From NCBI RefSeq assembly GCF_001278075.1, contig NZ_CP011340.1, positions 1,550,001 to 1,614,000 of the forward strand: DNA of 64,000 bases. Reading direction: 5' to 3'. Within the stretch, counting starts at the first letter, position 1. Each line of letters begins with the position of its first letter. Made by a program: the position numbers and the translations under genes. The notes under the pieces were generated by a model. The model searched no databases, had not been told where the DNA came from, and saw nothing but the letters and a program-made list of their open reading frames with translations. Positions 1 through 8,690 of the stretch are shown here, piece by piece. Origin of the DNA: Streptomyces pristinaespiralis (GTDB lineage: Bacteria > Actinomycetota > Actinomycetes > Streptomycetales > Streptomycetaceae).

Positions 1-999
1 AGCGCCGCCCTGTTCGGGACGTCGGCCGTCACCACCCGGACCTTCGACACGCCCGAATTCAGGGGCATCACCTTCCACGAGGTGCGCGCCCGTTCGATCC
101 TGAACCGGGTGCCCGGGGCCTCCCGGATGCCGTTCGAATGGACGGTGAACCCGTACCGCGGCTGCTCCCACGCCTGCGTGTACTGCTTCGCCCGCAAGAC
201 CCACAGTTATCTGGACCTCGACACCGGCATCGGCTTCGACTCCCAGATCGTCGTCAAGATCAACGCCCCCGAGCTGCTGCGCCGCCAGCTCGCCTCCCGG
301 CAGTGGCAGGGGGCGCACATCGCCATGGGCACCAACGTCGACTGCTACCAGCGCGCCGAGGGCCGGTACCGGCTGATGCCCGGCATCATCTCCGCGCTGC
401 GCGACCACGCGAACCCGTTCTCCATCCTCACCAAGGGCACCCTGATCCTGCGCGACCTGGACCTGCTGCGGCAGGCCGCGGAGGTCACAGAGGTCGGCGT
501 CTCCGTCTCCGTCGGCTTCACCGACCGGGAACTGTGGCGCACCGTCGAACCCGGCACCCCCTCCCCCGAGCGCCGGCTCGACGCCGTCCGCACCCTCACC
601 GACCACGGCATCGGCTGCGGTGTCCTGATGGCGCCGGTCATCCCGTTCCTCGGCGACCGTCCGGACCAGCTGCGCGCGACGGTCCGGGCGATCGCCGAAG
701 CGGGAGCCACCTCCGTCACCCCGCTCGTACTGCACCTGCGGCCGGGTGCCCGCGAGTGGTTCATGGCCTGGCTGCGCGAGCACCACCCTCATCTGGTGGC
801 ACGGTACGAACGGCTCTACGCCGAGGGCGCCTACGCGCCGAGGTGGTACCAGCGCCGGATCACCCGTCATGTGCACGAGCTGGCCGCCGAGTTCGGCATC
901 GGCCCGTCCTCCCGGCCCGGCGGACACCGGCGCCTGCCGGTGCGCGGCGAACCGGGGACCGCGCCCGCGGACGAACCCACCCAGCTGACACTGCTCTGA
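1..999 (+). CDS. Rv2578c-type radical SAM protein, 5' truncated by window edge
   Basis: The reading frame is open from base 1, so the true start lies upstream of the window and the GTG at 82 is internal. A CX3CX2C cluster (Cys-Ser-His-Ala-Cys-Val-Tyr-Cys) at about bases 163-186 is the radical SAM 4Fe-4S site that cleaves S-adenosylmethionine. The preceding Asn-Pro-Tyr-Arg-Gly motif and overall layout match the Rv2578c/SPL-like radical SAM family of actinobacteria. The substrate of this family is not established. The C-terminus is a basic, proline-rich tail. I am confident of the family but not of any reaction. Confidence 0.88.
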   Translation, partial: SAALFGTSAVTTRTFDTPEFRGITFHEVRARSILNRVPGASRMPFEWTVNPYRGCSHACVYCFARKTHSYLDLDTGIGFDSQIVVKINAPELLRRQLASRQWQGAHIAMGTNVDCYQRAEGRYRLMPGIISALRDHANPFSILTKGTLILRDLDLLRQAAEVTEVGVSVSVGFTDRELWRTVEPGTPSPERRLDAVRTLTDHGIGCGVLMAPVIPFLGDRPDQLRATVRAIAEAGATSVTPLVLHLRPGAREWFMAWLREHHPHLVARYERLYAEGAYAPRWYQRRITRHVHELAAEFGIGPSSRPGGHRRLPVRGEPGTAPADEPTQLTLL

Positions 1000-1094
1000 C
1001 CCCGCCCCTCCGTCGCGGTGACGGATTATTGGTGGCACCGGCGGGAGCCGGCGGGCAGTCTGCGGTGCAGAACGGCGAGGGAGGGCGCGTACCG

Positions 1095-1634
1095 ATGACG
1101 GTGAAGGTGCGGGACATGACCGCCGACGACTGCGAGGCGGTCGCGGCGATCCGGGTGGGCGGGTGGCGCTACGCGTACGCCGGGCTGATGCCCCAGTCGT
1201 ACCTGGACGCCATGAGCGTCGAGGAGGACGCGGTACGCCGCCGCCGGTACCTGGCCGACGGCACCGACGTCACCGACGTGGTCGCCGAGCGGGACGGCGA
1301 CGTGATCGGCTGGGGCTGCTTCGGACCGGCCCGGGACGAGGACGCCCCGCCCGGGACGTGCGAGCTCTACGCCCTCTACGTCCTGCCCGAGCGCATATCC
1401 TCCGGCGTCGGCCACGCGTTGACGGCGGAGCTGACCGGGCGCGCACGGGCGCGAGGCTTCGCGTTGATGCAGCTGTGGGTGCTCAAGGAGAACGCACGCG
1501 CCCGCCGCTTCTACGAGCGGGCCGGATTCCTGCCGGACGGCAGGGAGGAGCCGTTCGAGGTCGACGGCGTCGCCGTCCCCGAAGTGCGCTACGCCCGGTG
1601 GCTGGCCGCCCCTTCGGCGGCCGCGGGGGCCTGA
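1095..1634 (+). CDS. GNAT-family N-acetyltransferase
   Basis: A 179-residue protein with the GNAT fold signature. It opens with Val-Arg-Asp-Met-Thr-Ala-Asp-Asp. A central strand, Cys-Glu-Leu-Tyr-Ala-Leu-Tyr-Val, is followed by the acetyl-CoA loop region around the Ser-Gly-Val-Gly segment. The C-terminal Asn-Ala-Arg-Ala-Arg-Arg-Phe-Tyr-Glu-Arg-Ala-Gly-Phe motif is typical of the family. The ATG at 1095 is preceded by a purine-rich GAGGGAGGG stretch; the same frame is open far upstream but that extension is shadow sequence over the radical SAM gene. It should transfer an acetyl group from acetyl-CoA to an amine; the acceptor cannot be inferred. It lies 95 bp downstream of the radical SAM gene and could be co-transcribed. 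Confidence 0.88.
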   Translation: MTVKVRDMTADDCEAVAAIRVGGWRYAYAGLMPQSYLDAMSVEEDAVRRRRYLADGTDVTDVVAERDGDVIGWGCFGPARDEDAPPGTCELYALYVLPERISSGVGHALTAELTGRARARGFALMQLWVLKENARARRFYERAGFLPDGREEPFEVDGVAVPEVRYARWLAAPSAAAGA

Positions 1635-1637
1635 GTC

Positions 1638-1656
1638 GTTTGCACTTTCGGCAAAC
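1638..1656. promoter_or_regulatory. Inverted repeat GTTTGC-N7-GCAAAC, possible operator
   Basis: Perfect 6-bp arms separated by 7 bp, in a conspicuously A+T-rich patch between the GNAT gene and the small gene at 1710. The position, about 55 bp upstream of that start codon, fits an operator or promoter element. No binding protein can be assigned. Confidence 0.35.
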
Positions 1657-1709
1657 AACTTTGTCCGATCACCGCGGGTGGGAGCACCCTGGTGGCGGAG
1701 GTGGTCACG

Positions 1710-1967
1710 ATGACCCGAAATTCCCGGCCCGGCGGTGGTGACCGGCACGAAGCGGCGACGGCCGACGGCGGCCCGACGGGGGCCGCGGGCGATCTCGCCT
1801 TCCCGCACGAGAACACGCACGCGCCCGCCACCACCGGGGCGAACGGCGCCGCTCCCCTCACCGACAGGCCCAGCGGCGCCGTACGGGCCCCTCACGACCC
1901 CTTCTCCCCCGAGTCGGAGGCCCGGGTGTGCGAGTTGATCATGGGCGACCGTCGCCACGGCCTGTGA
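1710..1967 (+). CDS. Small hypothetical protein, 85 aa
   Basis: Not recognised. The ATG at 1710 has a good ribosome-binding site (GGAGGTGG at 1697-1704, about 6 nt away), and an A+T-rich inverted repeat sits just upstream, which supports a real gene. The product is hydrophilic and low in complexity (Gly, Ala, Thr, Pro), with a slightly more ordered C-terminus around Ser-Glu-Ala-Arg-Val-Cys-Glu-Leu-Ile. No signal peptide or membrane segment is evident. It is convergent with the SulP gene, with a single base between the two stops. It could be a non-coding leader or a spurious frame; codon composition in such G+C-rich DNA does not settle it. Confidence 0.45.
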   Translation: MTRNSRPGGGDRHEAATADGGPTGAAGDLAFPHENTHAPATTGANGAAPLTDRPSGAVRAPHDPFSPESEARVCELIMGDRRHGL

Positions 1968-1968
1968 C

Positions 1969-3927
1969 CTACGGCCACGAGTCGTCCGGGCCGGGGGCCC
2001 GTACGTCGTGCCGGCCGCCGCGGGCGGTCCCCGACCGCCTCGGGTCGCGGCGGTGCGAACCCTCCGGGGCCGCGCGGATGTCGCGACGGGCCGGCTCACC
2101 CACGTAAGCCTGCTCCCACTCGCCGACGTCGAATTCCTCGGTCGCGGCCGTGCCCGTGAACTCCCGTCCGGGAGCGAACGGTTCGGCGTCCGGTCCGAGG
2201 CCGGGACGGGACGGCGTGGCCACCCGGCCACGGGTCGGCCGGGCCGTGCGGTGCGGCAGGTCCGGCGCCTTCTCCCCCGCCGCCCCGGGCAGGTCGCCGG
2301 GCGGCGGCCCGCCGGGATCCACCCCGGGGGCGCCGTTCGGGCCGCCCGGGAGCAGCAGTTCCACCCGGACCGTTCCGCTCCTGCGCTGCTGGGCGACGAA
2401 CTCGTCGACCTGGGTGCGGCAGGCGTGGTCGAGGTGGGTCATGGCCGTGAGGTCCAGCCGGATCCGGGGCCTGCCGGCCGCGGCGACGGCGTCGAGCGCG
2501 TCGAGCAGCTGCGGGAGCCTGATGAAGGTGGCGCTGCCGGTCATGGTGAGTTTCGCCGTGTCCCCGTCGGTGCTGTGCCGCACCGTGGTCCGGGACATGC
2601 GGAGCACGGCGAGCACGACACCCGCGGCCAGGCCGACGAGTACGCCTTCCAGCAGGGCCGTCCCGAAGATGGCGAGGGTGGTGACGGCCATCACGACCGC
2701 CTCTCCCCTGTCCTGCTTCCACAGCCGGGGGAACTGTTCCGGCGCGAGGAGCTTCCAGCCGCTGTGCACCAGCACCCCCGCCAGCACCGTGATGGGTACG
2801 AGGGCGAGGAGGCCGGGCAGCAGCAGGGCGAAGCCCAGCAGCCACAGGCCGTGCAGCGTGCGGGAGAGCCGTGTCCTCGCTCCCGCCTGGACGTTGGCCG
2901 AACTGCGCGCGACCACGGCCGTCATGGGCAGTGCGCCGAGGGTGCCGCACACCGTGTTGCCCACGCCCTGGGAGAGCAGTTCCGTGTTGTAGCGGGTGCG
3001 GGGGCCGGTGTGCATACGGTCCACGGCGGCGGCCGTGAAAAGGCTCTCCGCCGAGGCGATCACCGTGAAGGTGAGCACGGTGGCCAGCACGGCCGGGTCC
3101 GCCAGCGAGGCGAACTCCGCGGCACCGGGAAGGTGCACGGAGGCCACCAGATCGCCCACCTGGAGGGTGTCGATCCGCACTCCGGGCAGCGCGGCCACCG
3201 CCATCCCCACGGCGACCCCGACCAGTGGCGCCGGCACCTTGCCCACGGGGCCCGGCAGTTTCTTCCAGACGAAGCACAGCGCCACCGTCGCGAGGCCGAG
3301 CACCGTGGCGATCAGCGCGTCGGAGGTGCTGAGGGCCGTGGTGAGCAGGCCGGGCAGGCCCAGCGCGTTCTGAACCGGAGTGCCCGGGGCCTTGCTGTCG
3401 GCCAGCACATAGGACTGGCTGATCATGAGAGGCAGGCCGATGCCCGCCAGCATGCCCTGGACCACGGCGACGGAGATCGCCTGGAACATGCGGCCGAGCC
3501 TGATGAGCGCGAGGCCGATCTGAAGCACTCCTGATGCCAGCACGATGACGCCGAGCGTCGCCGCTCCGTGCGTGGCGATGGCCTCCGCGACCAGCGCGGC
3601 GAGGCCGGCCGCGGGCCCGCTGACCTGGAGGGTGCTGCCGCGCATCAGGCCGACGACCAGCCCTCCGACGACACCGGAGACGATGCCGAGTTCGGCGGGG
3701 GCGCCTGAGGCGACGGCCACACCGATGCACAGGGGCAGCGCGACGAGGAAGACGACGAACGATGCCACGATCTCGGTGACGGGGGATGCCCCGCGCAGTT
3801 CTTCGACGAGGGTCGGGCGCCGGTCCACGGGCGCGCCGCCCGGGCGGCGCCCGGCGGCGGGACGGGTGGGGAAGGTCCTGCTCGGGGGGCGTGCGTGACG
3901 GGCGCGTTTTCGGGTGGGGGAAGTCAT
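1969..3927 (-). CDS. SulP-family anion transporter with STAS domain
   Basis: A 652-residue membrane protein. A basic cytoplasmic N-terminus is followed by about 10-12 hydrophobic segments between residues ~50 and ~430, starting at the Val-Thr-Glu-Ile-Val-Ala-Ser-Phe stretch. The SulP core motif Ser-Gly-Pro-Ala-Ala-Gly lies near residue 105. A C-terminal STAS domain spans about 450-530. The last ~120 residues are Pro/Gly/Arg-rich and look disordered, longer than usual for the family. A carbonic anhydrase gene lies 57 bp upstream in the same direction. SulP-carbonic anhydrase pairs and fusions are known in bacteria and suggest bicarbonate rather than sulphate as the substrate; that is an inference here. 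The start is supported by AAAGGA about 9 nt upstream. Confidence 0.9.
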   Translation of the reverse strand: MTSPTRKRARHARPPSRTFPTRPAAGRRPGGAPVDRRPTLVEELRGASPVTEIVASFVVFLVALPLCIGVAVASGAPAELGIVSGVVGGLVVGLMRGSTLQVSGPAAGLAALVAEAIATHGAATLGVIVLASGVLQIGLALIRLGRMFQAISVAVVQGMLAGIGLPLMISQSYVLADSKAPGTPVQNALGLPGLLTTALSTSDALIATVLGLATVALCFVWKKLPGPVGKVPAPLVGVAVGMAVAALPGVRIDTLQVGDLVASVHLPGAAEFASLADPAVLATVLTFTVIASAESLFTAAAVDRMHTGPRTRYNTELLSQGVGNTVCGTLGALPMTAVVARSSANVQAGARTRLSRTLHGLWLLGFALLLPGLLALVPITVLAGVLVHSGWKLLAPEQFPRLWKQDRGEAVVMAVTTLAIFGTALLEGVLVGLAAGVVLAVLRMSRTTVRHSTDGDTAKLTMTGSATFIRLPQLLDALDAVAAAGRPRIRLDLTAMTHLDHACRTQVDEFVAQQRRSGTVRVELLLPGGPNGAPGVDPGGPPPGDLPGAAGEKAPDLPHRTARPTRGRVATPSRPGLGPDAEPFAPGREFTGTAATEEFDVGEWEQAYVGEPARRDIRAAPEGSHRRDPRRSGTARGGRHDVRAPGPDDSWP

Positions 3928-3984
3928 GAAGGAGGTCCTTTGGGTGGAGCCGTTCGGCGTGACAGGGCCGGCGGGCGGGCGGCG

Positions 3985-4587
3985 TCAGCGGGCCTCGAAC
4001 GTCCCGTCGTCCCCGAGCTCCAGCAGCGCTCCGGTCTCGACGCGGTAGTACCAGCCGTGCAGGCGGAGTTCGCCCGCGTCCATGAGCCGGCGGGCCGCCG
4101 GATAGGAGCTGAGAACCGCGAGCTGGTGCACGATGTTGCGCTGCACGATCCGCTCGAGCCGCGACTCCTCGCCGGGGTGCGTGCCGAGGTAGGGGGCGAG
4201 CGCGGGCCGCACGAGCGACAGCCACGCCTCGACGCCCGGGAGCCCGGAAAGGTCGCTGCCAGAGGCCAGGGCGTCCATCGCCCCGCAGTGGGAGTGGCCG
4301 CACACCACCACGTCCCGCACGGCCAGCACCTCGAGCGCGTACTCGACGGTGGCGGCCTCGCCCGAAGGGACGCCGGAGCCTGGTGGGGGCACGATGTTGC
4401 CGGCGTTGCGCAGTTCGAACACCTCGCCGGGCCCGGCGCCGGTGATGAGCGCGGGGACGACGCGGGAGTCCGAGCAGCTGATGACCATGGCCTCGGGCGA
4501 CTGGCCGGCCGCCAGGGCGCGAAGGGTGCCGGCGTCCGTGCCCGGATTGAGGTGGAAGGAACGCGCATGGTCGAGAAGGGCCTGCAT
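3985..4587 (-). CDS. Beta-class carbonic anhydrase
   Basis: A 200-residue cytoplasmic enzyme that interconverts CO2 and bicarbonate. The zinc ligands of the beta class are visible: Cys38 in the Cys-Ser-Asp-Ser-Arg motif, with the Asp40/Arg42 dyad, and His98 and Cys101 in the Cys-Gly-His-Ser-His-Cys-Gly motif. The length is normal for the family. The ATG has a strong GGAGG ribosome-binding site 6 nt upstream. It is the first gene of a probable two-gene operon with the SulP transporter, so it likely equilibrates the transporter's substrate or supplies bicarbonate for carboxylases. Ccr and acyl-CoA carboxylases in this organism use bicarbonate, but a direct link is only inference. Confidence 0.93.
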   Translation of the reverse strand: MQALLDHARSFHLNPGTDAGTLRALAAGQSPEAMVISCSDSRVVPALITGAGPGEVFELRNAGNIVPPPGSGVPSGEAATVEYALEVLAVRDVVVCGHSHCGAMDALASGSDLSGLPGVEAWLSLVRPALAPYLGTHPGEESRLERIVQRNIVHQLAVLSSYPAARRLMDAGELRLHGWYYRVETGALLELGDDGTFEAR

Positions 4588-4925
4588 GGTTGCCTCCGTG
4601 GGGTGCGCCGCGGCGCTCGCCCCTGGGGCGGCACCTGCGGACTTCTGGCAACGACCGTAGGGACGCGGTCGTCAGAGCCGGGCCAGCGGCACGTCAAGGC
4701 GCGGCCATGATCCGCCCAGTTCTCTGCGGCGGCGGGACGTGTACGAAGAACAGGCCCCGGAACGCGGGTCGTCGGGCGTGGGATGAGTCACGATCTTCCC
4801 GGTGATCCGCTGTTGTACGGTGCAGATGCCGAACTCGCCCTGCACACACGGCACTTGACGCTTCCCTTTTGGGCCGCGCCCCCGGCAGGGGCCGACGTGT
4901 CGCCGATGACGGACAAAGGACGACC
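4588..4925. other. Divergent intergenic region between carbonic anhydrase and response regulator
   Basis: A 338-bp gene-free stretch that must hold the promoters of the carbonic anhydrase-SulP operon (leftward) and the two-component operon (rightward). The only clear structure is a perfect inverted repeat, ACGACC-N10-GGTCGT, at 4651-4672. It lies 64 bp upstream of the carbonic anhydrase start and may be an operator or hairpin. I could not find a convincing -35/-10 pair. Confidence 0.5.
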
Positions 4926-5789
4926 ATGCGCGTGTTGCTCATCGAGGACGACGACACCATCGCCGAGCCCCTGGCCGAAGGACTGGTGCGCTACGGGCTG
5001 GCGGTGGACCGGGTCGCCACCGGCACGGAGGCGCTCGGCGCGCCCTACGGGGACATCGTCCTGCTCGATCTCGGCCTGCCCGACATCGACGGGATCGACG
5101 TCTGCCGGCGCATCCGCCAGGTCTCCGACGTGCCCATCATCATGCTGACGGCGCGGGGCGGGGAGGCCGACCGGATCGTGGGGCTGGAGATCGGGGCCGA
5201 CGACTACCTGGCGAAGCCCTTCAGCATCCGTGAGCTGATCGCCCGGGTCCGGGCGGTCACCCGGCGCACGGCAGTTGCCCCCCACTCCTTCACCACTCCG
5301 CCGGAACCGGCCCGTCCGGTGGCGGTGACCGCCCTGCCGGAGCCTTCGGCCCCAGCCCCCGGCACGGCCCCCGCGCCCGGCGCCCGCACCCGGCGGACCC
5401 CTTGCGGCACGGAGGCAGCGCGGCCGGGAGGGCTCGTCGTCGACCGGCGCACCCGCCAGGTCCGGCTGGGCGCCGAGCGAGTGGCCCTCACTCCCAAGGA
5501 GTTCGACCTGCTGGCCCTGCTGGCGGAGGATCCCGGCGCCGTCTACACCCGTCGACAGATCATCGACCAGGTGTGGGACCCGCACTTCCACGGGCCGACC
5601 AGAACGCTGGACGTCCACGTGGCGACCCTGCGGCGCAAGCTCGGGGACGCCCGCTGGATCGAGACCGTACGCGGGGTGGGCTTCCGGCTGGCCGACCACG
5701 TCCTGCTCCCCGCCCCGGCCGGCGCCGGGCGGCCGGAGCGGGTCCGTGACCGGACGCCGCCGGTCCCCGACCGGGTGGCGCCGCCGTGA
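4926..5789 (+). CDS. OmpR-family response regulator
   Basis: A 287-residue DNA-binding response regulator. The receiver domain (about 1-118) has the acidic pocket Glu7-Asp8-Asp9, the phosphoacceptor Asp48 and Lys97. The winged-helix output domain (about 185-275) carries the Leu-Thr-Pro-Lys-Glu-Phe-Asp-Leu-Leu and Arg-Gly-Val-Gly-Phe-Arg-Leu signatures of the OmpR/PhoB class. The two domains are joined by an unusually long (~65 residue) Pro/Ala-rich linker. The start is the ATG at 4926, 5 nt after AAAGGA; an upstream in-frame start adds residues not found in the family. It overlaps the kinase gene by 4 bp (GTGA), so the two are translationally coupled. Confidence 0.93.
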   Translation: MRVLLIEDDDTIAEPLAEGLVRYGLAVDRVATGTEALGAPYGDIVLLDLGLPDIDGIDVCRRIRQVSDVPIIMLTARGGEADRIVGLEIGADDYLAKPFSIRELIARVRAVTRRTAVAPHSFTTPPEPARPVAVTALPEPSAPAPGTAPAPGARTRRTPCGTEAARPGGLVVDRRTRQVRLGAERVALTPKEFDLLALLAEDPGAVYTRRQIIDQVWDPHFHGPTRTLDVHVATLRRKLGDARWIETVRGVGFRLADHVLLPAPAGAGRPERVRDRTPPVPDRVAPP

Positions 5790-7381
5790 CCCGCCGCCTG
5801 CGGCTGAGCTACCTCACGCTCGTCGTGCTGGTGCTGCTCAGCCTGGAGATCCCCCTGGGCATCGTCTACGGCGGTGCGGAGCGACAGCGGGTGGTGCGGG
5901 CCGCCGAGGACGAGGCCGAGGCCCTCGCCGCGTACGCCCGGCTCTCGCTGCGGTCGGACCAGACGGCGGCGCTCGCCCGGCGGGTGATCCACTGCGCCGA
6001 GCGGATCGGCGGAGAGGTGTTCGTCCTCGACCGTGACGGCAGGGTCCGTGCGGCGTCCCGCCCGATGAGCGACCGCGAGACCCGGGACATGCTGGGCCGC
6101 AGGCACGTGCGCGCCGCACTCGGCGGGCGGGCCGCCACCGATGTGCGCACCGGCGGCTACGGCCGGGTGGAGGTGCTTGCCGCGGCGGCCCCGGTGACGG
6201 CCGGCGCATCGCGTTCCGGTGCCGTGCATCTGACGCTGCCCACGGAGGTGGTCTCCCAGCGGGTCCACCGGGTCTGGCTGACGCTCGCCGTCGCGGGACT
6301 GCTCGTCCTGACCGCCTTCGCCGGGCTGGGCCTCGCCGTGGCGCGCCGGACCGGCCGCCCCATCCTGGAACTGGAGGCCGTGACCGCCCGGCTGGCCCGC
6401 GGTGCTCTCTCCGTCCGCGCGACCCTGGCGACGACCACGGGCCCGCCCGAGGTCCGCAGACTGGCCTCCACCTTCAACGACACCGCCGCCCGTCTTGAGC
6501 ATGTGATGCGGTCGCAGCGGGCGTTCGCGGGCGAGGCGTCCCACCAGCTCAAGACACCGCTCGCCGCGCTGCGCCTGCGGCTGGACAACCTGGAGCCCGG
6601 CATCGCTCCCGGCTCCCGCGCCGGCCTCACCGCCGCGATGACCGAGACCGATCGGCTCGCCCGGATGGTCGAGACGCTGCTCGCCATGGCCGGCCTGGAG
6701 GAGCACGCGACCGCCCGCGAGCCGGTCGACCTCGACCGCTGCGCCCGCGAACGGGCCGCCACCTGGGGCCCGTTGTTCGCCTCCCGAGGATGCCGGCTGA
6801 CTCTCGCCGGCGAGCGTGCCGGCCCCGCGCTGGCCGTACCGGGGTCGGTGGAACAGATCCTGGACAACCTGCTCTCCAACGCGCTGCGCGTCTCGGGGCC
6901 CGGGCAGGAGGTCCGGCTCGAGACCCGCCTGGTACGGGCTTCCCGCCGGGCCACGCGCGAAGCGCGGTCCGTCTGGGCGGAGTTGCACGTCATCGACGAA
7001 GGCCCGGGTCTGCCGCCCGAGCAGCGTGCCCGTGCCTTCGACCGCTTCTGGCGCGCACCGGGCGCCGCCGCCGGCGGGAGCGGCCTCGGACTCGCCCTGG
7101 TGCAGCGGCTCGCCGTCGCCTGTGGCGGGCGGGCCACGCTGGAGGAGGCGCCGCACGGGGGGCTTGACGCGGTGGTCCGCCTGCCGGCGGTGCCGCCCCG
7201 GCCGTCCGCGCCGCCACAACGTCAAAAGGACGGCCCCCGCGGCCCGCGCCGCGTGGCGGACGCGGCCCGTGCGCGGCTGCGCCCGCGCCCCGGCGGCGGC
7301 AGGCTCCGTCGGGCGGCAGCCCCTGAAGGGGCCGGTCCCGGGGCTCCTCATTCCCCCGCGGCTGATCCCTCCAGTTCGTGA
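5786..7381 (+). CDS. Two-component sensor histidine kinase
   Basis: A 531-residue inner-membrane kinase partnered with the preceding regulator. It has TM1 at about 9-29, a short extracytoplasmic domain (~30-160), TM2 at about 163-185, a HAMP linker, and a HisKA dimerisation domain with phospho-acceptor His253 in a Ser-His-Gln-Leu-Lys-Thr-Pro motif. The HATPase_c domain contains the N box (Asp-Asn-Leu-Leu-Ser-Asn-Ala), Asp-Glu-Gly-Pro-Gly-Leu and Gly-Ser-Gly-Leu-Gly-Leu. About 65 low-complexity Arg/Pro/Ala-rich residues extend past the catalytic domain. The final 34 bp overlap the convergent HAD gene, so this tail may be read-through sequence of no function. Confidence 0.92.
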   Translation: MTRRLRLSYLTLVVLVLLSLEIPLGIVYGGAERQRVVRAAEDEAEALAAYARLSLRSDQTAALARRVIHCAERIGGEVFVLDRDGRVRAASRPMSDRETRDMLGRRHVRAALGGRAATDVRTGGYGRVEVLAAAAPVTAGASRSGAVHLTLPTEVVSQRVHRVWLTLAVAGLLVLTAFAGLGLAVARRTGRPILELEAVTARLARGALSVRATLATTTGPPEVRRLASTFNDTAARLEHVMRSQRAFAGEASHQLKTPLAALRLRLDNLEPGIAPGSRAGLTAAMTETDRLARMVETLLAMAGLEEHATAREPVDLDRCARERAATWGPLFASRGCRLTLAGERAGPALAVPGSVEQILDNLLSNALRVSGPGQEVRLETRLVRASRRATREARSVWAELHVIDEGPGLPPEQRARAFDRFWRAPGAAAGGSGLGLALVQRLAVACGGRATLEEAPHGGLDAVVRLPAVPPRPSAPPQRQKDGPRGPRRVADAARARLRPRPGGGRLRRAAAPEGAGPGAPHSPAADPSSS

Positions 7382-8034
7382 AGCCGGGTTCCGGACACGA
7401 AGGCGAGGATGTCGGGGACCGCTTCGCGCAGGGTGCGGAAATGCCGGTGCACGCCGTCCACCGCAGTGAGGGCGTTGACCCCCCACACCGTCATTCCGGC
7501 GCTCAGACCGGACCGCACCCCCGAAGGGGCGTCCTCGACGACCAGACAGTCCGCCGGTTCGGCGCCGAGTCGCGCGGCAGCCCGCAGATAGGGCAAGGGC
7601 GACGGCTTGCCCTCGTCGACGGCTGCCGCGTCCACGAGGACCTCCGGGACGGGCAGGCCGGTCCGGGCGAAGCGGCCGCGTACCCGGTGTTCGTAGTTGG
7701 AGGTCACCAGGGCCCAGTTCCCGGGCGGCAGCGCGGTCAGCAGTTCCGACGCTCCGTCGAATGCCGCGTAGGTGCCGGACCGGACGTCCTCGTCCTCCAA
7801 GGCGTGCAGTGCGGCCAGGCATTCCCGCGGGTCCTCCCCCTGAGCGACCTGCGCGAAGGTCTCCAGCGGCCTCGTCCGCAGCGCCACCCGGTGGACCTCG
7901 TCGGCGTCGAGTCCGTACCGCTCCGCCCATGTGCGCCACACGCGGCGCTGGTTCTCCACGGCGTCGATCAACGTGCCATCGACGTCGAACAGGACATACC
8001 TCATGGCGCCCGGGCGCGCGAGTTCGCTGGTCAC
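7348..8034 (-). CDS. HAD-superfamily phosphatase (subfamily IA)
   Basis: A haloacid-dehalogenase-like hydrolase of about 228 residues. The nucleophile motif Phe-Asp-Val-Asp-Gly-Thr-Leu-Ile lies near the N-terminus. Motif II is Val-Thr-Ser-Asn-Tyr-Glu. A Lys-Pro-Ser-Pro-Leu-Pro-Tyr motif III region precedes Val-Val-Glu-Asp-Ala-Pro-Ser-Gly-Val, which is typical of the phosphoglycolate/sugar-phosphate phosphatase group. I chose GTG at 8034; an ATG ten codons downstream (8004) is possible, and neither has a strong ribosome-binding site. The substrate is probably a small phosphorylated metabolite and cannot be specified. The gene converges on and overlaps the sensor kinase by 34 bp. Confidence 0.87.
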   Translation of the reverse strand: MTSELARPGAMRYVLFDVDGTLIDAVENQRRVWRTWAERYGLDADEVHRVALRTRPLETFAQVAQGEDPRECLAALHALEDEDVRSGTYAAFDGASELLTALPPGNWALVTSNYEHRVRGRFARTGLPVPEVLVDAAAVDEGKPSPLPYLRAAARLGAEPADCLVVEDAPSGVRSGLSAGMTVWGVNALTAVDGVHRHFRTLREAVPDILAFVSGTRLHELEGSAAGE

Positions 8035-8120
8035 CCGTCGATCATGCCAGGCTCCGGTCGGTCGACCGGCGGACGATCCCGGTCGCCGATGCCGGCGGCC
8101 GGCCTTGCGACGCCCTCCCC

Positions 8121-8690
8121 TCACGCCTCCAGCCGGGCCAGGGCCGCCGCCGCCGCGGCCGTCAGGCGGGGGTGGGGCAGGGCCGCGCGGACGACCTCGG
8201 CCGCGCGTGCGTCGCCGAGCGCGCCCAGGCCCTCCACGCAGGCGAGCGCCACGCGCCAGTGGGGGTCCCCGGCCGTCAGTCTGCGGCGCAGGACCGTCAT
8301 CAGCGCCGGTGCGGACTCGGGGGCGCGCAGCCTCGTCAGCAGGCGGACCGGCAACAGGGCGTAGGCGACGCGGAGTTCGTTGGTGGCAAGTGCCGCCGCC
8401 GCTCGGGGGGTTCTGGGGTCGCCGAGCAGGAACAGCGCGTGCGCCGCGGAGACGCAGCGCTCCGGGTCGCGGTGATTGAGAAGCAGGACCAGGGACTCGA
8501 AGGCCCGGCGGTCACCGGCGCAGCCGAGGCGGAACGCGGCGAGTTCGCGGGCCCACAGAGGGCGTTCGCGCTCGGTGAGGACCGCGGCGAGTTCGTCATG
8601 GTCGGCGGTGACCAGCAGGCGCTCGTACACCGGTCCGCCGCCCGCCTCGTCCCGTAGCCGGTCCGCGAGCGACCGTAACTCCTCGTCCAT
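8121..8690 (-). CDS. HEAT-repeat protein
   Basis: A 189-residue all-alpha, Ala/Leu/Arg-rich protein. Repeated helical pairs such as Asp-Arg-Arg-Ala-Phe-Glu-Ser-Leu-Val and Asp-Ala-Arg-Ala-Ala-Glu-Val-Val are typical of HEAT or PBS-lyase-like repeats, which act as protein-binding scaffolds. There is no signal peptide or transmembrane helix. I chose the ATG at 8690 (Met-Asp-Glu-Glu-Leu); the same frame stays open 14 codons upstream. It lies 86 bp upstream of the HAD gene in the same orientation and could be co-transcribed. Its specific partner is unknown. Confidence 0.8.
   Translation of the reverse strand: MDEELRSLADRLRDEAGGGPVYERLLVTADHDELAAVLTERERPLWARELAAFRLGCAGDRRAFESLVLLLNHRDPERCVSAAHALFLLGDPRTPRAAAALATNELRVAYALLPVRLLTRLRAPESAPALMTVLRRRLTAGDPHWRVALACVEGLGALGDARAAEVVRAALPHPRLTAAAAAALARLEA

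Noticed and set aside
2096..4651. An 851-codon minus-strand frame over SulP and carbonic anhydrase
   Set aside because: It is a shadow in an alternative frame; the real genes show transporter helices, STAS and zinc motifs.
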